Assembly (NCBI RefSeq): GCF_020509005.1
Contig: NC_063014.1
Span: forward strand, 6,014,001-6,078,000
Reading direction: 5' to 3'
Source of the DNA: Fulvia fulva
Taxonomy: Eukaryota; Ascomycota; Dothideomycetes; Mycosphaerellales; Mycosphaerellaceae
DNA length: 64,000 nt
Positions 54,230 to 64,000 of this stretch are shown piece after piece. The notes under the pieces were generated by a model. That model saw only the letters and a program-made list of their open reading frames with translations, had not been told where the DNA came from and did not search any database. The translations under genes and the position numbers were made by a program. Positions within the stretch are counted from its first letter, which is position 1. Every line of letters starts with the position of its first letter.

Positions 54230-55660
54230 TCTTATCAAGGCTATTCTAACGATATATAAAGTAGGCCACTACCCCTAGGACTAAGGGGGTTCTACCTTAT
54301 TTAATCTAGATAGCTTAAAGCTCTCTTCACCCTATTTCTTTAGCTCTAAACGCCGCGGAGGTGCCTAGCTACATTAGGCAACTCCTAGGCAATAGTAGCC
54401 TAGGCTACGGTACTAACGGCGCCTACGGCCCTATAGGCGAAGCCCCCCTAAGACAACTAGTAGCAACTTATAGAGGACGCAAAAAGTATAGAAACTAACG
54501 ATCAGCTCCCTTACCGGTCTCTATAGGTAATGATCACTTAGCTACGTACGGCGCTTATACTATCGTATTACCGAGGGTAATAAGAAATAAGGACGACGTC
54601 CTAGGCGATTAGTAAGGCCACCCGGAATTAACACCCCTATAGCTAGGCATCGGTCGCGGTATCGATACTAGGCCCCCGCCTAACGCACGATACAGTTACG
54701 ATCCGCATTGTAGCAAAGGAAGACTAGGCCGAAGTTACGAAGCTATCGAACAAGGAGCTCGCCTAACGAATTAACTAACTAGGGGTGGTCGTAGTGAACT
54801 AACAGTCTAACGGCACTCTACAGATCTATACTAGCTCTACTACTACTAGGAGGCACCTAGAGGCACAGCTATAGTAGGCATCTAAGGTTACGGCATTAGC
54901 GAAGGTCTTAACGAAACAATTTACGATCCTAGTCTACGATATGCCTAAGGAGTTTGACCTAACTAACTAGGGTCACCTACGCGCTCTCTAAGAGGACAAC
55001 CCGGTCACTCTTAACTCTCTAATCTAGAAGGCGACTTGGCTCTATAGGAAATGGCTAGAAGGCAAGAAGGCCTCGGCGCTAATAGTATAGCTATAAGACG
55101 CGAAAGCGGCGGATCTAGCGATAGAACAAGGCCTAGTCTAGCAATATAGCCTTAAGATAGTAGAAAAGCACTCCTTATCCTTTCGTGTCCTCTAATACTT
55201 CAAATGCTAATAGTATAGACACTAAACCTATACGTGTATAAACAAGTAGGCCTACTCGAACTATATAGGAGACTATATGTCTAGGGACTATACATCGACT
55301 ACGAGACGGTACGCGAACTGTCCGGGGCACTACCTATCGTATAGTACGGAATGCCTATAGCGGAAACTAGCGAAAAACAAGGCAATCACAAACAGAACCG
55401 TCGCCCTAAGATTCTACGGCGACCGTAAGGCTAGCCTACACCGGAACTAACTAGCGGCGGTCGGGCATAAGCGCCCTAGGGCCGAGAACGATATAAAGGA
55501 TACGTAACCTAGGGCGTACGGGAGGCCACGTGCTCTACTAGCTACGGCGAGGGAATCTAACTAGGCCCGGCTCCCCTTTAGTATATAGCCGATAGGCGTA
55601 GACTAGGACGTATAGGGCAGTAGGACATAGGACGATATAGAGGAAATGATTGTCGATACC
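54230..55660 (+). pseudogene. LINE-2 ORF1 remnant with zinc knuckles
   Basis: An ORF1-like frame full of TAG/TAA. The knuckle region near 55190-55370 retains Cys in some positions (YFKC, YTCINK, ANCPGHYLSY), aligned with the three Cys clusters of LINE-1. It is about 94-99% like LINE F to the eye, with LINE F the more mutated. The N-terminal limit is approximate. Confidence 0.65.
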
Positions 55661-55675
55661 GATAACTAGCCTCGA

Positions 55676-58600
55676 CACGCTTAGTATCATCTAGTATAAC
55701 GTTAACTATAGCAAGGATATAGTCTAGAACCATTTCCTATACGAGGCGGACCCGCGCGTCTACTACGTCCTTACAATCTAGGAGCTATAGATTAACCCGT
55801 ACTATAAGAGACTAACGACCTACAAGTTACTAGGCTATACGACATGCCTACGAGGCGACGGCAGACCCCGTACGTGCTTCTATATTAGTAAGGACATACT
55901 AGAATCCGACTAGGAGGTAGTATACTACGTAGACGAAGAAGGCGGGGGCGATATTACCTCCCTCTACGTAGGTAGCACCTAGATATACAACCTATATATA
56001 CAACCGCTAGCCTCGAGGTCTAGCCGCGACCTAGGGGTCTATAGACACCTAGACAGTACGCTTAAGAGACAAGGGTACCACATCGTAGTAGGAGACTTCA
56101 ATATACACTACCCTTCCTAGGAAAGCCTTATACAGCCGTACCCTATAGCCGACGAAGTACTCGACTTGATAGCGAGCAACGTAATTGCCCTTAATACCCC
56201 GAAGGACCTAGGTACCTAGAAGAGAGGGGGACTCTAAGGCACGATCGACCTCTCCTAGATCTTAGATAGCTACTACTATACGGTAACCTACTATAGGATC
56301 GAACATAAACTCGAGGCGTCGTTAGACTATATACTAGTCAGGACCTCTATTACGATATAGATATAACGCACACTAGCGGGAACCCCTAAGCTAAACTAGG
56401 GAAAGGCCTACTAGGCTAACATCTAGGCGTACCTCGATAACTCCGAGAGGCTAGTCTAGATCGCGTAGTAGTAATATAATAGTAAAGACGAGATAGACGA
56501 AGTAGTCTAGGGGTTGATAGACGAAATAAGAAAAGCGACCTTACTTTACGTTTCGCTTACCTAACTAACGACATAGTCTAAACTATACTAGACGCCGGAG
56601 TGTACTACGGTAGTAAGAGAAGCAAGGAGAGCCCGCCGGGTGTGGACGAGCAGCTATAGCGAGGAGGCCTAGAACGTATATAGGGAGGTATACTAATAGA
56701 AGAAAGCTACGATACGGAGGGAGAAAGTAGTCGGCTAGAGAGTTATAGTAGAAGAAATCGCCGGCAAGCTAGAGAGGATGTAGAAGCTAGCGAAATAGGC
56801 CCGATAGGACCCTATATAGGGCCCCTCCTTCTCTATCCTAGCGCTACAATCGCCTAGTAGCCCGGTTAGCGACCCCGAGGCTAAGGCGCGTCTACTAGCT
56901 AGTAAGTTCTTCCCGCTCCTAGTCGAGGCTAATCTAAGCGACATAAACAGCTCTACTCCCCTAGCCCCTAGCATCGCGGTCTAATAGGAGGTGTCCGAGG
57001 GAGAAGTTGCCGCTATACTAAGGAAGTTACCGGCGAAGAAAGCCCCGGGGCCGGATAGGATCCTAAACGAGCTACTAAAGAAGTGTAGAGATTAACTAGC
57101 CCTAGTAGTTATAGCGATCTTTAACGCCTGCCTATAGACCGGGTACTACCCGATAGCTTTTAAACAATCGACGATAGTGGTCCTACGTAAGCCGTAGAAG
57201 GAAGACTATACGTAGGTAAAGTCGTACCGCCTAATTACGCTCCTTAACACTCTTAGGAAGGCGCTTAAGAAGCTAGTTATAACGAGACTCTCCGAGGCGG
57301 TAGAGGAACACTCCCTACTCCCGGACACCTAGATAGGTACGCGCCTATAGCGATCGACGCTATCCGCGATAGAACTTATTACCTCTTAGGTAAAGGCTAT
57401 CTAGTATAAGAATAGGGACAAGGTGGCTTCCTTACTTAGCCTAGATATATCGGGAGCCTTCGACTACGTGTTATACCCGCGGCTACTCTATATCCTAAGG
57501 TCGAAAGGACTCCCTAAGTAGCTTGTCAACTTCGTACGGTCCTACCTCTAAAACCGTAGTACGTCGATCCTAGTCGGCTAGTATAGAAGCCCATTTCAAG
57601 TAGTCTATACTAGAATCCCGTAAGGCTTAACGCTAGTACCTATTCTGTTCCTCTTCTTTATAGCGACGCTACTCCTAGCCCTAGAATCCCAGAACACCGC
57701 TACGAGCGGCTTCGTAGACGACACAAACATCCTAGCGTAGTCTTCCTCGACTAAGGAGAACTATAGGCTACTAGAAGAGAAGCATAAGATCTACGAGGAC
57801 TAGGCTAGGAGGCACGGGGCTCGGTTTGCCCTAGAAAAGTACAATCTGATACACTTTACGCGCCGGCTACGGTTCTATAATATACAAGCTTCTATCTAGA
57901 TATAGGGGTATACGACTAACCCGGCAAATCAGCTTAGGATCCTCGGACTATAGGTAGACCCGGCGCTACGGTAGAGGAAGTACGTATAGGCAATATTACG
58001 GAAAGCTAAATAGAATATAGCATTATACTAGAGGCTCACTACGTCTATATAGGGGGCGGACTTCCGGTAGTCACGACTTCTATATACGGCTATTATACGG
58101 CCAGTCCTTACCTATAGTAGCCAAGTATAGTCCTTAGGCGAGAGGGTCTGCCTATCGAAGGGACTCGTCGCGCCGCTAGCGAAGATCTAAAACTAATGCC
58201 TAAGGAAGGTTACCGGGGTATATAAGTCGATACTAGCGAGGATGCTTAAGTACGAGACCGCTATACCGCCGATCGACCTATATATCCGGGGACTACGGAC
58301 CTCCTACTTAGGTAAGTCGGTATAGTACCTATTATAGAAGGTTATCGCTAGTATAGTCGTAAGGGCCCGCGAATTAGTACTAGCGCGTAAGAGTATTCGA
58401 CCCGGAAACGAGCCGAACTACCGGGTAAGGGACGAATAGCTAGCAATATAATAGGAAGGTAAGAAATCGTTTATAGAGTAACTATAGAAAGAGAGGTGGA
58501 ACAACTAGGTTGTAGGGCATAGTGGACGCCCTTAGCTAGCGGGACAACCTAAGGAATAGTCAGCTACAAAATCCGCGGTTAAGCACCCCCCGAAGCTTAT

Positions 58601-59000
58601 CTACTACCGCCTTACGAGGGTATAGAGTAGTATAGTAACCTAACTACGAAGCGAACATATCGGCCTCTAGGGGTACCTATTATAGAGGAAGGTTCTAGGA
58701 TACACGAATACTAGCTGCCCCTACGGCTATCGCTCCTAGAACGTACGGCACGCACTTCTCGTCTGTCCGAGGTGGTCGCTAGGAAGGGGGGAGTGGATAG
58801 TAAAGGCGAGGAACCGGACGATTAGGGCACTTCTTAATAACGCTAAGGACCTACGGCGCATTACGAACTAGATACTAGAGAAGGGCTAGCTAGAACAGTA
58901 CCGCCTAGTAGGAACAGTACAGGAAGAGAGGACACGACGTAGCGCGACGAGACCGGCTAGGAGCGGGGGCTAACGGGGTAGTGACATAGACTACGTACGT
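55676..59000 (+). pseudogene. LINE-2 ORF2 remnant: endonuclease, reverse transcriptase
   Basis: Endonuclease starts near 55676 (TLSII, then YNVNYSKDIV) and has VVGDFNIHYPS near 56085-56118. RT entry KKAPGPDR is intact near 57036-57060, RIP*GLT near 57612, and the catalytic FVDDTNILA is intact near 57713-57740. The C-terminal CPYGYRS near 58718 corresponds to CPCGYRS of the truncated copy, a Cys-to-Tyr change. Stops replace Gln/Trp. A 79-codon minus-strand frame at 56735-56974 is a shadow. Confidence 0.82.
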
Positions 59001-59151
59001 TCAGAGGGAAAGCTAAACTAGATAAGGAGTAGTCGGGGGCGGGAAGGGTTTTCACCTATTCGGGTTTCCCTTTGTATATAACAATAGATATATACCTATA
59101 TAGGCCGGATAGGGTCCTAGAACAGGGGAATGACAAATCTATCTATCTATC

Positions 59152-59164
59152 TATATATATCCTA
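59152..59164 (+). repeat. Target-site duplication of LINE-2, right copy
   Basis: TATATATATCCTA, following the ATCT tail; Gypsy A3 resumes after it. Confidence 0.85.
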
Positions 59165-62084
59165 AGCGTAACGACTAACGCCTTAATAGTCTACTTTCTT
59201 ATCGTCGTCTATATATAAGGACGAGACGTTTAACTCCGCCCCTCCTACCGTAAATCCTAGCGACTCCCTAGTAAAGGGCTCTAGTCCGTATTTCGTACGT
59301 TATCGGTATTAGTAGTTTAGGGACTGAACTGTTATCGAAGTCTTCCTACGAAGATAGTAACTAAAGTAGTAGTCTGATCTAAGGGCCACTTCGCCGGTTT
59401 CCTAGAAGATATTAGGGTTATACTAGCTAAACTAAGGTAGGCCGAGGACGATCTTATATTCGAGGTCGGTTACGTAGCATATTATTTACTCGTAATAATA
59501 ACCGCCGATAACAACGTCGACTAAGGCTACGTATATAATACGTCTAGTACTCGCCTTCCTATCGCCTAGTATTAAGTTCTTACTCTAAACTAGGGGTATT
59601 AGAGGGATGTTATATTTGCGTATATATTTCTAATCGAGAAAGAGAGAGGTTGAAGTAGAATCTAGTAGGCCTCGTACCTTTCCATTTTGTATCATTATAG
59701 GTAGTACTATATAAGGGTATATATCCGGCAACTATAGTTCTAATATATAGGCCGATATCTTAAGTTCTCCGCTATAGTCCGTCTCTTACATTCTATGCCT
59801 CTCGATCTTATACTCTTTCTAATTCTTGTTCTAACTACTATCTACTACACTTAGGTAGTAGCCCCGGTATTTCCCTACTCGGTAGCGAGGGCGCTTAAGT
59901 TTAGAGTTACGTTACGTAGTCGAGGTAGGCGGTAGTCGCCGTCGTAGCCGTATATCTCGTACTCGTAGTTACTAGTAATATATAGTCCGGTACGGTAACG
60001 GAAGTACTTACCCTACTTCTTTAGATCTTTACGACCCTCGCGGTTAAGCGGTAGTAGATTCTAAAGGTATACTAGCAAGTCTTCCTTCTTCTTAATACCT
60101 AAGTACTATAGTAGGCGCTATACAATCGCGCCGGTCGCGCTAGCTACGGTAGCTATAGTAGTTATTACGTTACTAGTAGGGCCTAGGTTCTAGTTACCTC
60201 CTCCGCCGCTACTACGAGGGCGGTTGTTATCCTACTAAGGGTATAGCTACTCGGTCTTATAGAAGGTCTCGTCTAACTCGGTACACTCCTTAATAATATC
60301 CTATATACTATTTAGGTAACGGTTAACCTCTCGGTCGCCGAATATCTTAACGAAGTACTTACGGTTTAGGCGGTTACGGAAAAGTATTAGCTCGGTATTA
60401 TCCCTCTAGTCTATCTAGGTACGTAACTTCGAGTAACGCACAAAGAATACGATAAAGGATTCCTTCTACTACTACTTATAGGTTATAATATTGACTATAG
60501 CCTTTATAGCTTCGTTCCGGGTACCGTACTAACGAGTTATCTAGTCTAGTAGCTCCTCGCCGGTACTAAACTCGTTATATAACTAATGTCCTAGGATAGG
60601 GATACGTAGCTTAATAGTAGTCTAGACTTCACTATTAGTCTGTCTATATAGGAAGCGGAGGGCATCCTACTTAGTACGGAAGGTCGCTACTATAAGCTTT
60701 AGTAGGATACTCGTATACTAACTATCGAAAGATAGGTCGGTATCGTTCTTAAACTTCTTAGGATCTAGTACTCCCTTACCGATCTCTATACTAAGCTCTA
60801 AGGTACGGTTAATGTTAATAAGACGCTCGGCGAGGTCTACTAGCGGTGTCTATATACGATTAGTACGTCCTCCTCTAGTACGTACCGTCTCTTAGCGCTA
60901 GTTATAGCGGCGATTATCGCGGCCTCGATCCTTGTCCTTACCGCTACGGCCTAGGCCGTCATTATTATCGTCATCCCTACTACTACCCCTACCGCCCCCG
61001 GTAGCGGCTTTATAATATATACGCTAAAGCTTCTCGAGGGAGGTCTCTCGCGGGTAAGAGCGCGAGCGTAACGGACTACGGCCTCGACGCCTATTACCGT
61101 TAGTAGTGTTATCCTCTATAGCTTAGAGTCGAGTCTTTAAGTTATCGATCTCCTTCTATAACGCCTAGTTTATTCTCTTAGCCTCTTATGCCTTCTTCTT
61201 AGCCTCTTATACCTTCTTCTTCTCCTTTTCGCTAAGATCGTAAAATTGCTTATATAGATTATTAGCTTACTTATACTTGTCCTAGACCTCCTTTATCTTA
61301 GCTAGGTCTAGTACGTTCTTATGATCCTATACTATCTTCTATAAGGCGGACTTCTCGGTTCTAAGTATCTAATAGATACGGTCGTATTCGGCGTAGAGGT
61401 TACGGTACTAGTCGTTCTAGAGGGCGTTTATACGTTATAAGACGTCGACTTACTCGGTAGCGGTCTACGCGGTATTAAATCCTCGTAGGATAAAGTCGTA
61501 TAAAGTCTTAGGATAGTCTCGGACTAACTCGGCGAGGTCGTTCGCGTCGACGTTCTAGAAATCGCTAGCGGCGATATGTTCGGCTTCGTCGAGGGAGTAG
61601 TAAATAGGTAGTATATCGTCGCTACCCTTCTCCTAGTACTCCTTTAGCTCGTAGAGTTCTATAAAGTTAATAGCGCCTCTCTATTCCCTATCGAGTACCT
61701 TCTCCTATACTATATCCAACTCCTACTAAAGAGCGACGCCGGTGTTAATCGTAACACGCCGGTCGTTATCTTAAGTCTAGGACTATAGAAAAGATAAGAG
61801 ATCTAGGAAAAGAGATATACGCTTACCTAAGGGCTTTACCGGTAGTAGTATACCGTTCTAGGTCTATAAGTCCTACTGACTCGTTATAGTATAGTTGTTA
61901 ACGCGACCTATCGCTATCGCTAAGGTCTTTACGGCGTTAACTTCCCTAGGTATCTACGTACTTAGCGCCTTACTATATTCTACTACCCGCTCGTAGTCGC
62001 GTATTCTTTAGTTCTATAAGTCTATTCCTATTATTACGCGTCCCTTACCTAGATCCGTAATCTAGGTAGGCTAGTAGAACAAAC
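59165..62084 (-). pseudogene. Gypsy A3 leader, gag and protease remnant
   Basis: The inverted counterpart of about 588-3560 in A1. The protease end lies near 59440-59480, a Ser/Asn-rich gag linker near 60150-60240, gag capsid near 60280-60700 and charged coiled-coil-like sequence near 61100-61330. The leader and primer site adjoin the LTR at 62084 (GTTTGTTCTACTAG in the element's sense, GTTTATTCTACTAC in A1). Stops throughout. Confidence 0.72.
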
Positions 62085-62268
62085 TATAAGGGCGCGCGTA
62101 CTATAGGGTCCGAGAGAGATAGTTATTGTTCTATAAAGCTACGAAAGAGGAGCGCGAGGCGCGGCGAAGTTATAAAGTAAAGCTAAGCCGCGCTAACCCG
62201 ATACGGAAGGTCCGCGGTTTAGCCGGGCCGACGTAGCTATAGTAGAAGGTCGCGGGCTACCTATAATA
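62085..62268 (-). repeat. Gypsy A3 5' LTR (184 bp)
   Basis: Reverse complement of the family LTR. It ends at CTATAATA, followed by AGTAA and then LINE F sequence. Confidence 0.88.
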
Positions 62269-64000
62269 AGTAAATAGCCGATAGGCGTAGACTAGGACGT
62301 ATAAGACAGTAGGATATAGGACGTTATAGAGGAAATGATTATTAATACCGATAACTAGCCTCGATACGCTTAGTATTATCTAGTATAATATTAACTATAG
62401 TAAGGATATAGTCTAGAACTATTTCCTATACGAGGCGGACCCGTACGTTTACTACGTCCTAGTAATCTAGGAGCTATAGATTAACCCATTCTATAAGAGA
62501 CTAACGACCTATAAGTTACTAGGCTATACGATATACCTACGAGGCGACGGTAGACCCCGTACGTACTTCTATATTAGCAAGGATATACTAGAATCCGACT
62601 AGGAGGTAGTATACTACGTAGACGAAGAAGGCGGGGGCAATATTACCTCCCTCTACGTAGGTAGCACCTAGATATATAACCTATATATATAACCGCTAGC
62701 CTCGAGGTCTAGCCGCGACCTTAGGGTCTATAGACACCTAGATAGTACGCTTAAGAGACAAGGGTACTATATCGTAGTAGGAGACTTTAATATCTACTAC
62801 CCTTCCTAGGAAAGCCTTATATAGCCGTACTCTATAGCCGACGAAGTACTCGACTTAATAGCGAGTAACGTAATCGCCCTTAATACCCCGAAGGACCTAG
62901 GTACCTAGAAGAGAGGGGGACTCTAAGGCACGATCGACCTCTCCTAGATCTTAGATAGCTACTACTATATAGTAACCTACTATAGGATCGAATATAAACT
63001 CGAGGCGTCGTTAGACTATATACTAGTTAGGACCTCTATTACGATATAGATATAACGTATACTAGCGAGAACCCCTAAGCTAAACTAGGGAAAGGCCTAC
63101 TAGGCTAACATCTAGGCGTACCTCGATAACTCCGAGAGGCTAGTCTAGATCGCGTAGTAGTAATATAATAGTAAAGACGAGATAGACGAGGTAGTCTAAG
63201 GGTTAATAGACGAAATAAGAAAAGTAACCTTACTTTACGTTCCGCTTACCTAACTAACGACATAGTCTAAACTATACTAGACGCCGAAGTATACTACGGT
63301 AGTAAGAGAAGTAAGGAGAGCCCGCCGGGTATAGACGAGTAGCTATAGCGAGGAGGCCTAGAACGTATATAGGGAGGTATACTAATAGAAGAAAGCTACA
63401 ATACGGAGGGAGAAAGTAGTCGGCTAGAGAGTTATAGTAGAAGAAATCGCCGACAAGCTAGCGAGGATATAGAAGCTAGCGAAATAGGCCCGATAGGACC
63501 CTATATAGGGCCCCCCCCTTCTCTATCCTAGCGCTATAATCGCCTAGTAGCCCGGTTAGTAACCCCGAGGCTAAGGCGCGTCTACTAGCTAGTAAGTTCT
63601 TCCCGCCCCTAGTCGAGGCTAATCTAAGCGATATAAATAGCTCTACTCCCCTAGCCCCTAGTATCGCGGTCTAATAGAATATGTCCGAGGGAGATGTTAC
63701 CGCTATACTTAGGAAGTTACCGGCGAAGAAAGCCCCGGAGCCGGATAGGATCCTAAACGAACTACTAAAGAAGTATAGAGATTAACTAGCCCTAGTAGTC
63801 GTAGCGATCTTTAACGCCTACCTATAGACCGGATACTACCCGATAGCATTTAAACAATCGACGATAGTAGTCCTACGTAAGCCGTAAAAGGAAGACTATA
63901 CGTAGGTAAAGTCGTACCGCCTAATTACGCTCCTTAATACTCTTAGGAAGGCGCTTAAGAAGCTAGTTATAACGAGACTCTCTAAGGCGGTAGAGGAATA
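62269..64000 (+). pseudogene. LINE F right half: ORF2 endonuclease and start of RT, RIPed, runs off the window
   Basis: Aligned with 55585-57310 of LINE-2. The endonuclease motif VVGDFNIYYPS lies near 62775-62810 and the RT entry KKAPEPDR near 63728-63750. It carries more TA changes than LINE-2 (for example ATATAC for ACATGC). With 42511-43954 it forms one LINE interrupted by Gypsy A3. RT motifs beyond 64000 are outside the window. Confidence 0.85.

Larger units (their letters stand above)
54161..59151 (+). mobile_element. LINE-2: full-length RIPed LINE inside Gypsy A3
   Basis: 4991 bp with a 13-bp duplication, nearly the length of LINE-1. ORF1 (zinc knuckles) is followed by ORF2 (endonuclease, RT, Cys-rich end), a 3' UTR and an ATCT tail. 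RIP is strong but uneven: CA/TG are commoner in the last kilobase. The same family supplies LINE F, the truncated copy at 18843-19817 and the scrap at 12619-12730. Confidence 0.88.
43955..62268 (-). mobile_element. Gypsy A copy A3: RIPed chromovirus inside LINE F, itself split by Gypsy D and LINE-2
   Basis: 184-bp LTRs at 43955-44138 and 62085-62268 on the minus strand, with a 5-bp duplication. Removing Gypsy D (6137 bp), LINE-2 (4991 bp) and their duplications leaves about 7.17 kb, close to A1. Domain order from right to left is gag, protease, RT, RNase H, integrase, chromodomain. All parts are heavily RIPed. Confidence 0.88.

Noticed and set aside
56735..56974. 79-codon minus-strand frame within LINE-2
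   Set aside because: Antisense shadow of ORF2; no motif.

Overview
This window looks like gene-free heterochromatin of a filamentous ascomycete (Pezizomycotina). I see no host gene, tRNA, rRNA, CRISPR array or bacterial feature. All that I can classify is retrotransposon: Ty3/Gypsy chromoviruses, Ty1/Copia elements and bicistronic Tad-like LINEs nested in one another. Most copies carry the mark of repeat-induced point mutation (RIP): CA and TG dinucleotides are nearly absent, TA is in great excess, CG is kept, and reading frames are full of TAA and TAG codons where Gln or Trp is expected. The organism is inferred from RIP and from the element families.

Layout. 1-398: RIPed Copia integrase on the minus strand, running off the left edge. 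404-12618: Gypsy A copy A1 (184-bp LTRs), split by a nearly intact LINE (LINE-1, 5498-10481, 15-bp target duplication). 12619-14370: LINE scraps and the 3' end of a second chromovirus, Gypsy C. 14385-20770: LINE B (minus), with a lightly mutated 5'-truncated LINE-2 copy inside (18843-19817, 14-bp duplication). 20951-25800: 5'-truncated Gypsy A copy A2. 25811-41310: Gypsy B (205-bp LTRs, ggatc duplication), interrupted by LINE E (31943-35988, minus) and by a young Copia (35989-40717, minus, 218-bp LTRs). 41316-42510: scraps, including a Copia-type LTR built as a long inverted repeat. 42511-43954 and 62269-64000: two halves of LINE F (LINE-2 family, plus), split by Gypsy A copy A3 (43955-62268, minus). 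A3 is itself split by an intact chromovirus, Gypsy D (47574-53710), and by a full-length LINE-2 (54161-59151).

How the parts relate. Removing the nested insertions gives Gypsy A about 7.2 kb in both A1 and A3, which supports the reconstruction. Gypsy A, C and D all end in a chromodomain, a module known in chromoviruses to steer integration to methylated heterochromatin; that can explain the pile-up. RIP load separates old elements (A1-A3, B, C, LINE B, LINE-2, LINE F) from newer ones (LINE-1, Copia, truncated LINE-2, Gypsy D). Gypsy D has open gag and pol frames, complete catalytic motifs and LTRs that differ at one base, so it is the best candidate for a recently active element. I found no evidence of a wholly new kind of system. 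The points most worth checking are Gypsy D, the TGATG junction in LINE-1, the initiator-tRNA-half primer site of Copia, and the inverted-repeat LTR.
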